Assembly: GCA_036346155.1 (NCBI GenBank)
Contig: JARFIY010000299.1
Location: 7,588,001 to 7,652,000, forward strand
Origin: Sinelater perroti
Taxonomy: Eukaryota; Arthropoda; Insecta; Coleoptera; Elateridae
DNA: 64,000 nucleotides
Direction: 5' to 3'
This document shows, one piece after another, positions 1 to 11,700 of this stretch (position 1 is its first letter; the number at the start of each line of letters is the position of its first letter). The translations under genes and the position numbers were made by a program. Below the pieces are notes generated by a model. It saw nothing but the letters and a program-made list of their open reading frames with translations. It ran no database searches and had not been told where the DNA came from.

Positions 1-720
1 CAATAACACCATATAATATACGCTATTGATGGTCTTCCTTTCTTAAACTAATCGATGAATAAAATACCAAAACCATATCAGCTGTCCACTCAGCTGACTG
101 TCGATTTGACTCTGGAGTGTAGTGATGTATCCATATTTAATCCATTGTCACATACCGGATGAAAAAATCTTTTTTATTGCACTGTAATAGCTCAAAACAG
201 CAATCGTCGACGCGTTGTTTTTGATCGACTGTGAGCAAATGCGGTACTCACTTCAGAGCTGTCTCATGGACAAATGTTCATGCAAAATGGTGAATACACT
301 GCCTTCTGATATCTTTGAAATGTCAGCTCTCTCACGCAACTTCAATTAGGATCGACCAAAATTATTTTGTGGGCTCTTTTATGTTTTCTGGAACTGCCAA
401 ATTTGGGCGACCAGAGCGTTCAGCATCATCGGTGTTGCCTAGATGGAGTAGAGTCTGAATAACACTTGTCAAGCCATTGCTTTGCTTGAACAGTATTTTT
501 TCCCATTAAAAAGCAATGCTTTATCATCACACGTAATTTAGAGTTTTCCATTGTTTTGAAAATTACACAAGTAGCGTCACTAAAACCACTGTAACTTATG
601 AACTAAACGTCAGATTGTCATGAAACTTTTAAACGTATCGTTTGAAGGTTAGTACTTCCTAAAAATCATATGAATTTGTCAATAGTGACGTCATCTAACA
701 GTCATCCTACGACTTTATTG
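1..720 (-). pseudogene. Mariner transposase N-terminal half, cut by the window edge
   Basis: Read on the minus strand from ATG at 551 it gives MENSKLRVMIKHCFLMGKNT and AKQWLDKCYSDS, a Mos1-like mariner N terminus. Stops and frameshifts follow, but GRPNLAVPEN, an HTH region near 330-230 and remains near 130-60 of the catalytic block around the first Asp stay recognisable in shifting frames. It lies downstream of the Atg2 polyadenylation signal. Confidence 0.7.
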
Positions 721-1800
721 AGTGATGTGTTAGATATATTCGTTTTCGTATTTCACATAACTAAAATGATTAACAAATACTGTCTTCAATATTGAGTGCA
801 TTGTGCTGTACTAAACAAAATTTAGCAGATATTTCACTTATTTATTAGAAGGGCTAAAAATAGCGTACTTGGAAAACATTTTGTTTATTTGATATTGCAC
901 AGCACAAAACAATAAAAAAACTATACTTAAATACTTACTTACTACCTATCACATTAGAACAATCTTTATTATATCTCTTTCAGTGCTATCTTTTCAAAAA
1001 TATGGTCCATCTAATTGATAGTTTTTGATTACAAGCGAATAGAAACGCGCCAGTGCAGGGCGTCGTTCGTACAGCGCTTACTACTTCTATTTAGACGAGA
1101 AGCACAACTGCTGAAAAATAGCGTAGCTTGCTTGTTTGCACCTACGTTTTCATTACAAATCTGCAACGTTTTTTTTGTTGATATATTAGCCACTCAGTTT
1201 TAAGATACAGTGCAATAAATGCGGCTTATTCCAACAAGTTCAATTGCTACTGAAATGCAGTAAAGTAGGCTACTGCTACCTCACAAAGAAAAGAGAGCAG
1301 AATTGCTGTTTTAACAATAGCTTATTTAACATACCGAATATGAATGGTACAGGATCTCACAAACAGTGGCATATAAGTCAAAGCAATACAAAAATATCAT
1401 TTATTACTTCCAAATTTGCCACACTTCAAATTATCACATTTTTTCGCTATTTTACTAAAATTTTTGCATCTTCTGCTTGTCACGTGAGCATCTCGCCGTT
1501 CATGAGATTCTGCAGTATATTGATAAAACTTAAATGTAAGATGCTGAAATATCGGTTTTATGAGAAGCATATGTTAGAAAGGTGTCAACCTAATAATACG
1601 AATGTATGGTGGGTCTTAAATTCGAACAAATGATCGTGGTGTTACTTCTACATGAAAGTAAAATTAAAATATAAATAATCTTATGTTTTCTATATTAAAT
1701 TAACATATAACTGAATTCAGTAATTTGGATACTATTTTGTAGTAACTACCAACAGAACAAACAAGATTATACAATGTTACAAAAACTGCACAAAACTAAA
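721..1800. other. No gene recognised (Atg2 downstream flank)
   Basis: The stretch is AT-rich. The open frame at 1244-1633 has no domain, no good composition and no splice partners that I can see. It looks like ordinary intergenic DNA. Confidence 0.5.
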
Positions 1801-1805
1801 AACCA

Positions 1806-1811
1806 TTTATT
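1806..1811 (-). terminator. Polyadenylation signal of Atg2
   Basis: The minus strand carries AATAAA 31 nt past the TAA stop, within a TATAAATAAATGG context. This implies a very short 3' UTR of roughly 50-60 nt, the usual distance being 10-30 nt from signal to cleavage. Confidence 0.6.
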
Positions 1812-1841
1812 TATACAGTACGATGCTAGACATAAGTGAGT

Positions 1842-2075
1842 TTACCCGTCGTCATCTCTCCGCCACTTCTGGTTTGCTTCCCTGCGAGCATCAGGTACCA
1901 GCTGGTTGTGCACACCATCTATGATGTGGTTGCCGGCTTCGGTTGCTAGCAGTATGGGTTTCACTACCGTTGGTGGTATTTGCCGCAGCACACCACCAAC
2001 TGCTCCACTGTATCCCTTTTGTTCATGTTCATGGGATGCCACGCGCACTATGTTGGTTGCAGTCTCCCCAATACC
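1842..2075 (-). CDS. Atg2: Atg2 exon 27 with stop codon (residues about 2017-2093)
   Basis: It encodes GIGETATNIVRVASHEHEQK, GAVGGVLRQIPPTVVKPILL and the terminal NQLVPDARREANQKWR, followed by TAA at 1844-1842. It completes the ATG2 C-terminal domain. The acceptor is AAATAG|GGT. Confidence 0.95.
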   Translation of the reverse strand, partial: GIGETATNIVRVASHEHEQKGYSGAVGGVLRQIPPTVVKPILLATEAGNHIIDGVHNQLVPDARREANQKWRRDDDG

Positions 2076-2704
2076 CTATTTGTAAAATAAATCATATGTT
2101 TGTAGTTAAAATGATTTGTATATACCTACCTCTTTCACGAGCATGTAAGCATTGGCCATTCCTTCACGAATGTCCTGTGGTTGAGTGTACCTTTTCTTTC
2201 GCCCTTTGGATTTTCTTTTGCGAATGCTGGGGCCTGGTGAAACCATATCATATGCTGTCTCAGCAGTTATCTACAGAGATGCATAATCCTTAAAGTCATC
2301 TTAATTTATAAAGGCAGTAAAAAATAAACAGTGTTGGTGACTGGATGAAAAAGAGAGAGCAGAAAAAGCGAAAGAAGAAAGAAACCTGTATATAGACAGG
2401 GGAAGGAAGAAAAGGAGAGAGATGGAGCACGCTTGAGATTTCTTTTATAATCCTGCTTAGATCAGTTTTGTATAAATTATATTTTTTATAAATTAGTTGC
2501 TATTTTTTTAGCTATCAAGTCTTATTAGACCATCTTATATATTTTGATCCCTTATGCATCTTTTCAACAAATAATTTATTTTTTACTTTCCTTATCCTAT
2601 AATAAGAAAAGTAATGTAATTGGTGGAAATTTGACCTACCCAGTTTTACACATTTCTGGACGAATTATAGCCTCAGGACCCCAAAAAAGTTGGTTTGGGC
2701 CATT

Positions 2705-2760
<56 letters not shown>

Positions 2761-5700
2761 TGTCTGTCTGTCGGTCTGTCAGTAAACAGGATATCTCGAG
2801 AACCGTAAGAGCTAGAGACTTGAAATTTGGCATGCAAGTTACTTGTGGGCAGGGGACGCAGTGCGAAACTTTTGGTAAAAATCGGCCGAGCCGTTTGGTC
2901 TCAAGGACGCAAAATCGGTCGCGAATCTAAACGGTTGAAGATACAAAAAATTCATGAGAATAAAAATGATTTGTTATCATGAGATAAAGATGAATTTAAA
3001 GTAAAAGTTGGTAAAATAGGAACTCAAAAAAAAATTGAAGACCAGGATCGAACCCGCGACATATTGGTCAGCGTCCGTGGTCGCATCCGACAGAGCCATA
3101 AATTAGACGTGAAGCTAATGGAAAAATAATAATGTTGCATACCTACACATTAAATAAGTTCCAAATTTAGTAGTTTTTTGACAGAACTTACCGTTCGCGA
3201 GATTTTAACAATTTTGAGGAGATAATGGCGGATTTTTTGCTGTTTTTGCCAGAATTACTCAAATAATAGGATAAGGAAAGTCGTGTGATGTTCACACCAG
3301 ATTTTTTATTAGAATAATCAACAATTAAATGAGTCTTGTAATACGTAACCACAGCACGTCAATTAGAAAGTCATTGTTTAAGTTGATGTTCATCTTTTCA
3401 ATTTTCTATCAGAAGGAAAATTTTGCATTGATAGGTCACTAGACTACGAAACCAAAAGTTGGGGATTCAAATCTTGTTCTCGCCAATTCTATCGCTGGCA
3501 TTTTTATGGTCCAGCTCGACTCAGGCTGCAATAAATGAGTACCTGGAGGTCCAACTCTGGGGCAATAATAGGCGGTCGGTACGTAGCGCTAGCCACGTTA
3601 CTATCCTTGTGTACCATAGGCTCTAGATTGTAGCAGACCTATCCTGTTATGAATCTAAAGGGACTTTAAGGCCTCTTACGAGGAACTACTATTATTATTA
3701 TTTCACGTGAAATTTAGTGATCAGAATTTTCATTCTGAGCCCTGATCTGAGTCGTCTTCATGTGCAAATGCTGCGTTCTTTTACAAAAGTAGAATTGGGG
3801 CCGAATTTCTCGATTAAGAAAACGTCTGTTGCACCATCGTCATCACCTTGCGTCCAGTTCATCTTGTGTAGAGAATAGTCAAAATCAAGGTTTGGGGGCT
3901 AACTGGACGTTGTTGTGGCTATGCAAGAAGAGTTGAGGATTCATCATGATGAGCTGAGTTCTGTGGGAAGGCAGTACCACCTACAGATCAACTAACAGCC
4001 TGATAATCCTTTTGTGAAGGAGGAAGTGACATAAGGCTCACAGTGGCGTTTAGATTCTAGATTGACGGCGTTAAAAATACCTTGTTTGATGAAGAGCATA
4101 GTCTTTAACACTGAATTTATCAATGAAGAAATGGGTGCATAGAACATAAGCACTTAAACCCACATTTATTGATCAAGTGTGAAAGAACATTCTGATGCTT
4201 CGTTTTCAGGAGGATATGATGGCCCACCGTAACAAGTCAGCTATATCATAACATTTCAATATTTCAACAGGTTTGTATTAGTAGTGTACTAGTACATTGA
4301 TAAGCTAATACATTTGACAGAACGATAAGAAAATGGCGGATAATAAGGTAAAAAGGCAAAAACAAATTACAAGGAAGTAATCAGACAGAACTACCAGTAG
4401 AGAGGAGTGAGCGCAGCAAGTTGTATTTTACCAGAACGGGAATCCAGAAATGCGAACAAAATCATATATCTGAAATTGTAAGAGAAATAGCTTGCAGTTC
4501 CAAATCCTTAAGTGTATATCTATAAAATAGCAAAGTAATAGCAAGTACAAGAAAAACAAGGTAGTGTTGAGAACCCTACCAGAAAAAGAAATAGAAGTAA
4601 ATACTGATATAGAGAGATTTAAAAACCTGCTGAAAGATATGATTTTAGCCCTATGGAGAAGAGTTTAAATCATTGAAAAAACAATTTAAAGAAATGGTGA
4701 AAACTAGAAATAGGTAAAGAGCTCTGAGATCAAATAAACAAAACTACCAAGTCTGGAAAAAAAAGTAACAAAAATAATAACTTAATAATAAAAGAAGTGG
4801 AAACAGCGCCAATAGTAGAAGATGCTTATAAAGTAGGAAGACCAGAAACAAAATTAACAATCGTGAAGTGCAGAAGTTTGAGCAAAAATTATAAAAGGCT
4901 AATAAAAATAACCAGAGAAGAATGCTAGAAGCAAAAAAAAATAAAATAAAATGGACACTTGGAACATCAGAGGTCTAGGGAGGAAAGACAACCATCTAGT
5001 AAAAGAATTTAACAATACAAAAGGTAAGGGAAACATTTTTAATATTTAATGGAGCAGACAAGAAAAAAAGCATAAACACCTAAAAGAAAGTGAAAATCGT
5101 GCGCTATCGATTATGGTCTGAAAGAATAATGTAGATGGAACTGAATATTGCAGAAAAAGGATCAGGAATACTTTATGAAGGATTCCAAGAAAAATAGAAT
5201 GATATCAATAGCAAAGTGGACACAAACTTTGTAGGAGTTATAGAGCGCAGGAGAGGGAAAATTAAAACAACAACGATAAACATAAAATTCAAACTAATAC
5301 ATACACAATAAGAGGCTACACAAAAATACCAGTAATCATTAAAAACATTCGTAAGTAATATCCAATTAACAATGATCACTTATTATTAATGAAATTACAG
5401 ATTGACATTAGGAAATGTAAACTAAAAAAAATAAGAAGATAAAATAATCATAGAAGATAATTTGTACATATATTTTAAGTGAATGTCAAACAAAAATATC
5501 AACAATATATTCAGAACTAATTAGGAAAGGAGAAGTTAAAAAAAATGTAGAGCAACTATAGAAAAGCTTAACAGAAATCAAAAGAAATTTTTTTCAAAAA
5601 ACAAATTGAAGAAAGATTGTTTTAAAAGAGATCAATATTACGAATAAATGGAGACAACAATATTTTATGAAATTACTTGATAATACACACATAATAGACG

Positions 5701-8700
5701 AGAAAAGCAAAAATAGATTGGAATCGAAAAGGCTTGGAGAGGCTTACATCCGACGATGGATGGAATAGTTAAGAACAAGAAGACACACATAATAAAAAAC
5801 AAAAGGATGAACAGAAGGTATGAATATAAGAAAACCAAAATATGAAAAATGAATGACGGAATAGAAGTTGCAAGCAACAATTAGAAGAATGAAATTGTAG
5901 TTCATAACGTTTTACTTTTCCTACCTAAATATTTTTAATACACTCTACAAAACTGCAAAAATGTAAGTAACATTGCAACTCCTCCTACAGTTGTGAACCG
6001 ATTTCAAAGGTCAATACCTCATTTGAAGCGATTTGTTGCCAAACCTAGCATAAAGGTTTTAGATTTTTGATTTGTTACGATTAACCTGTTAAAACATAAA
6101 TTATCATGAAGTAATTAGACAGTTTGCGGCACCTATTGGTGTTTCATGCATTATGAGGCCAACTTTTGCCGTTAGTAGGCATATGTGGCACAACTCTGAT
6201 TTAGGTGGCCCATCCTTGGGTCGGACCTTTTTATTAATAGTTTATAAAGTTCTGGGTTTTCTTTGCTACTGCTTTCTAGCTTTTCATGGAATATTTGCTA
6301 AAATTTAATTTTAACTTGTCAAGTAATATTTTTTACTATTGTTCCTTGTTGTCTGTAGCTTTTGTAATTGTTTCGCACCCTATTTGATAAATATTTGTTA
6401 TTTATTTGTATTTCTTGTTTTATTTTTTCAATCCACTGTACTGTTTCTTTACTTTGTTAATTTTACTCACATCTCATGCTTCATTTGCTGTTTTTATAAT
6501 ATTGGGCTTAATTCTTTACTACACTTCTTCCACTGTTATGTTATAAATTTTCCTTTATTTTACTTCAACATTTATTATCTCATTTTCGTTATTTAGCTGT
6601 CACTTCTACATCTTTGTAAATTGTATGCTTTAAGTATTTTTGTTTTTATTTTTTTAATCGTTCCTACAAGTAGGTGGTGGTCACTACACAGCTTTGTCCT
6701 TACTTTTATATCTTTTACCCTTATTTATTCTATTATATCCTTCTGTTATTTTGGAAATACAAAGATTAACGAATGAATAGTGGAGAAGAAATGGGAACAT
6801 TTTTTATTTCACTGACCAAACAAAAGATGTAAATGTTGTTGGATTTTGGGTAAAACTACGTTGGAAAAACAATATATTAGAATTAAGAATATTCAGATAG
6901 ATGTGCAACATTATTATTGAAAATAAGTAATCATATAATAATGGATATAATGCAAATATATGCACCCACATCTGTGGCATTAGATGGAAGTCGAATCGTT
7001 TTATGATATAGTTAACGTAGTGATGGTTGTCTAAAACAAAAAGCTACTCATGTGATAGCGATGGGTGATATTAATAGTTAGATTGGACATCCCACCAGGG
7101 AGGATGAGGATGTTAGGATTTGAATATGGGACAAGAAACGAGAGAGGTAACATAATCAAATTTGCACACCAACACAAATTGATAACAAAAAAATGAATTC
7201 AAAAGAAAGCAGGAAGAAGATGAACATGGTTATCACCTAAGCATAGGTACAATAATGAGAAAATGAGAATAGCTAATCTGATATACGAATACTATGGTTG
7301 ACTGATAACTGATTTAACATTATTCTCTCTCTCTCTCTCTCTGCAATTACAGAACACCACAAAGCCATTTTGAGTAGTGAACACACACTATAATGCTCAG
7401 CTTCCTTGAAACATAACAATTAGTGATACCATCCCTTACCTTTGAAAAAAAAAAGTTCCCATGACTTATACCTTAACCCTTGTATATATCCCATAGTGTC
7501 TCTAAATAAGACTTTGAAATAATCAGGTTCTATAGCAATCAATATTTCAACAATGAATTCCTCAAGAATAATTTTAACCATAATTACATTTATCTCAACA
7601 TAATTGAAGAATCAATTAAATATTTTGTTTGAAAAATGTGTTTACTTTGAAATCAGACTCCAATCCTACTATGAATACTTCTACATGAATGTTATGTAAA
7701 ATAAACCGTTTGTGAATTTTATGAAATTAAAATTCAATTTGTACTATTACAGCTAGCTTCACATTTATAGCTATGAATTATTTGTATATAGATCTAACAT
7801 TCAGTAAAAACCTTTCTGTACAGACTACCACATAACAAGTTTATATAATTTTTTTAAATTAATTTTATGTAGAAACACTAGTTCTCCAATCACAGAAGTG
7901 AAACAGGGTCAGGCGCGGTTAGTATTTAGATGGGTAACCACTTAAGAATACAGTGTCGTTATGCTCCCCAATGCCGTGAGGCATAACTGGGTAGTAAGAG
8001 AAAGAAGAAGAATTTTATGCAGACTTTCATTTTAAATTGGATTTTTAATTTAACGTTTTTTAAAATGTTTGAAAATTTAATACATTCATTTGTCAAAAAC
8101 TGAGATTTCCTCAGTCTATTAAGCAGCATAAGTTTCTGTCTAATAATAGTGCATTTGTTTAGTTTTGGAAGTATTACCTGTAGTAAATGAATTATTCTGG
8201 AAGTGAGTTCCAATGCTGCCATTGCAGTCGATGTCGTGAAACTATTAGCCCCTCGTTGCAACCCCCTAATAATCCTGCCATCTTTCTGGTACTGTTCAAT
8301 TGGCAACCAAAATAGATCCCGTATGCCTTGAACTAAAAATATTCACAAGAATATTTTGAACAGTTTCAAAATTAAACTAACAAATACTAACACAACTGAA
8401 CAAGCGAATGCATAGGGCCAACTCCACCCAACAGACTAGGGAGCTGGTTTTTCTTGATGTCCTGAATCCACTGGTTCAAACAATAGTTGCACAATTTGTT
8501 GAATCCCAACAATCCATGTCTATGTGATAAGCGCTTCAGTTTCAGTTCTGAACAATTAAGTTGGGCCAAGCCCATTAGTAACCCAGGCAGTGGCCCATGT
8601 GTCATATCAACACGCTTTCCGTGGTAATCCAGTCTTATTGGAACTTCCGGAGAAAATATTACGTTTCTAAAAATTTAAATTCATCTTACTGTGATCAACT

Positions 8701-11700
8701 TTTAAAGTATGTTACCTGAAGTAAATAGCTTGGACATCTTCTGAGCTGCTTGAAACAGTTTTGGAGCACTCACTGGATTCTTCAGAATCTTTATTTTCTT
8801 CTAATAGGATCAGCAAGTTGTCGTCTACCATTTTATGAGCCTGCTCAGTAACTTCCTGCTGATTTTCCACGTTTACTGTCATTATAGGTGGTTGGTGTGT
8901 GGGAGTGCTATGCTTGGAGGGTGGATTTGGTACTACCTCGTCTAGTATAAAAAGATATAAAATTATGATAGGTGTAAACTTAAAATTTCTAACCTGTTTT
9001 GGTGGTATTTCCACTCAACTCACTGAAGAAGCTTATTAGAAACAATAGAGAATCCTGATCAATGTTAAGTCGCAATGGCAGCAGGGAAATCTTTAAGCAA
9101 CACTCTTGGCTTTTCAACTTTGGATCTGGACGGATATGAATAGCTTTAATGACAATCTGTAAATAATAGTTTTTATAATTGCTAAAGTAATACTATAGGA
9201 AGCTTACCATATGTGCATGAGACTGTTTTGGTCTGGCTTGACTAGTATACTGATATAAGAATTTATTGATTTGACTGGAAGCTAGGCGATCCCTTATTTC
9301 CAATTCGCTAACTAACAATACCTGCCTTGAAGCTTGTGTTGTATGTTCTGGATATACTTCATGTTGAAACCGCACCTAACAACAACATTCCTAATTTGCA
9401 ACGTTTACAATCAAGAACATTTGAATAATTACCTTATTTAGCTGCAATTCCATCAAAACATCGTGATCGCGATTCACACCGCCTTGCATTTGCCAGGTCA
9501 AGTTGGATTTTTTCTTCTTCTCTCCAAAATTCGTAAATATAACTTCACCACTACGGCTATTCGAATAGCCTACGCTGTTGGTTCCTGTATCAGAGAAGTT
9601 GACGGTCTTTTTTTGTTTTGGTTGATCATCAGAAGATTTAAAATCATTCCCGCCATACATATGCCAGATAAGGCTCATCTCACAGAGTGTGTATCGCATG
9701 ACAGGCGTTGGAAAGTTCTTTGGGGGCTTCAGGAGGTCTGCCTTGCCCACAGGTATTGAGAAATGGTTGTCTATGATGCGAAGCGGCTCCTCTGTTAACC
9801 ATCGGATTTCTGGTAAACCATTCTTCGGCTGAAATTAAAATACTATGTCTATTAAAAAACAAAATGCACATGTGATAACATTAAGCATAAGATAAAATTT
9901 GAATCTACAAGAAAATGTTTATACATAGGCGAGTCAAATTTAAATGAAACTTTTTGCTTCACTGCTGATAGCAACACACTGTGATAGGTGGAGGTTGTCG
10001 TCAGTCAGCATCTAGACTAGTTTGACATGGTTGGTTGCCATTCTACATTACTATGTTGGCAGCAATTGTGACAATTGTACCTGTACGTAGTCGTTGTACA
10101 AGGCGTTATATAATAAACCTTTTAATGGTGAAAAATGTTAAACAATATTCTGTCTAGACTAAATCAATAGCTTGGTAGATAAATGTTATAAAGAAACCAG
10201 CGTAAGTGTTCAGTACAAAACAAAGCGAGATCGAAACATAACTTGTGTACATCACAACAGTAATACTAAAATGAATGTTGCTCAATTTCATCAACTTATT
10301 GAAGGCAATCGATGGTTGATAATTGACAAAATATGCGTGAAACTGGATAGTATTCAACCAATCAAAACTTGTTGGAATATTAAAAGGTGTCTACAAGTTG
10401 GGGCTGTTTAGAGGGAAATTGGTGAAAATGGTTATCATGTTACAAATTATAGAAAAGTTGCTCTGAGTATTTGGTATGAACTATTGCAAATATTTTATTT
10501 TAAATTATTATACTACTGAGATTTTTACTTACTGCAATACCGAGGCCAGCTTCATCGCCTACAAAACAGAAGTCATCATCCGTATCACTACTCTTGTTAG
10601 ATAAGTAAGCAACATCACCCAGCTCGCGAGTCACTTGTGGCAAAGGTTTGCTTGGCTCCGAGAGTGGATGGCTTTCATCGGGGAAGAAGAAGAGTTTTGC
10701 ACCAGAATTGTGCATATCCAATGCTTCTTCTGAAATGTAAGTTAGGAATAACAAAATTTAGTTTAATCGTTAGCACATTAAAGTTTACTTGATATAAATT
10801 TATTACATTTTATTAACTAATTACTTGGTATTTCTTTTTTTCATTTTTATTCTCATAAATTTTTTTCAAGTCTCTAGCTCTTACGGTTCTCGAGATATCC
10901 TGTTTACTGACAGACAGACAGACAAGACAGACAAGACAGACCAGACCAGACAGACAGACAGACAGACAGACCATACCAGACCAGACAGACAGACAGACCA
11001 GACCAGACAGCAGACCAGACCAGACCAGACCAGACAGACCAGACCAGACAGACAGACAGACACACACACACACCCACACGAACCAATGGCTAAAACCAAC
11101 TTTTTTGGTGTCAGGCTACATTTCGTCCAGAAATGTGAAAAACTGGGTAGGCCAAATTTCCGCCGATTACATTACTTTCCTTATTATAGGATAAGGAAAG
11201 TAAAAAAGAAAGAAGAAATCATCAGCTTCAGTTTCATTGTTTCTCAGTTATGTGCAGATAATTGTGCCAAATGCCTTGAATAAATATATTTGAAAAACAA
11301 ATCAATGCTCGGTCGGAATTTAACTTTTTGATTATTAATTGGAATGAAAATGTGGCAGTATGTTAAGATTTTAATATGATTTTTTTAATATTTGTGTTTT
11401 AAATTTGTAATGAGATTGTGATTATAAGTTAAATAAGATTAAATGTTTAAAACCTAGTTTTCTATGATTCACTTTTTGAAAGAATTTGCTTGAACTTTAT
11501 TATCAATCGGAAGCTAATTTGATAATTTGTACAATACTTGACATATTTGTACACATAAGGACTTGAAGAGATGAACATCCAATGATGTCATATGAGATTT
11601 ATAAATTGTTTTTTCAATCTTCTACAATTTGTAGGTTGTTGTAATAACTCGAGTAGTAGATTGAGATGATTTTCAAGTCTGATATAGTGTCTAGTGCTGC

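Larger units (their letters stand above)
2585..3283 (+). mobile_element. About 700 bp TIR repeat with embedded (TG)n microsatellite, copy 1
   Basis: It starts with ACTTTCCTTATCCTATAAT and ends with the inverted counterpart ATAATAGGATAAGGAAAGT. Inside are a TG run, TCTG repeats, a CTCGAGAACCGTAAGAG box and a tRNA-like B-box segment on the opposite strand. A second, shorter copy lies inverted at 10840-11205. There is no coding capacity, so it is likely a non-autonomous DNA element. It lies in Atg2 intron 25. Confidence 0.65.

Noticed and set aside
3038..3112. A working tRNA gene
   Set aside because: Only A- and B-box-like sequences are seen. No convincing acceptor stem or cloverleaf can be folded by eye.
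6339..6596. 85-codon hydrophobic frame resembling a membrane protein
   Set aside because: The sequence is T-rich, so Phe/Leu/Ile/Cys codons are expected by composition. No start context, partner exon or family was seen.
10813..11283. Frames up to 152 codons on both strands
   Set aside because: They are generated by CAGA/CCAGA and CA repeats within a non-coding TIR element.
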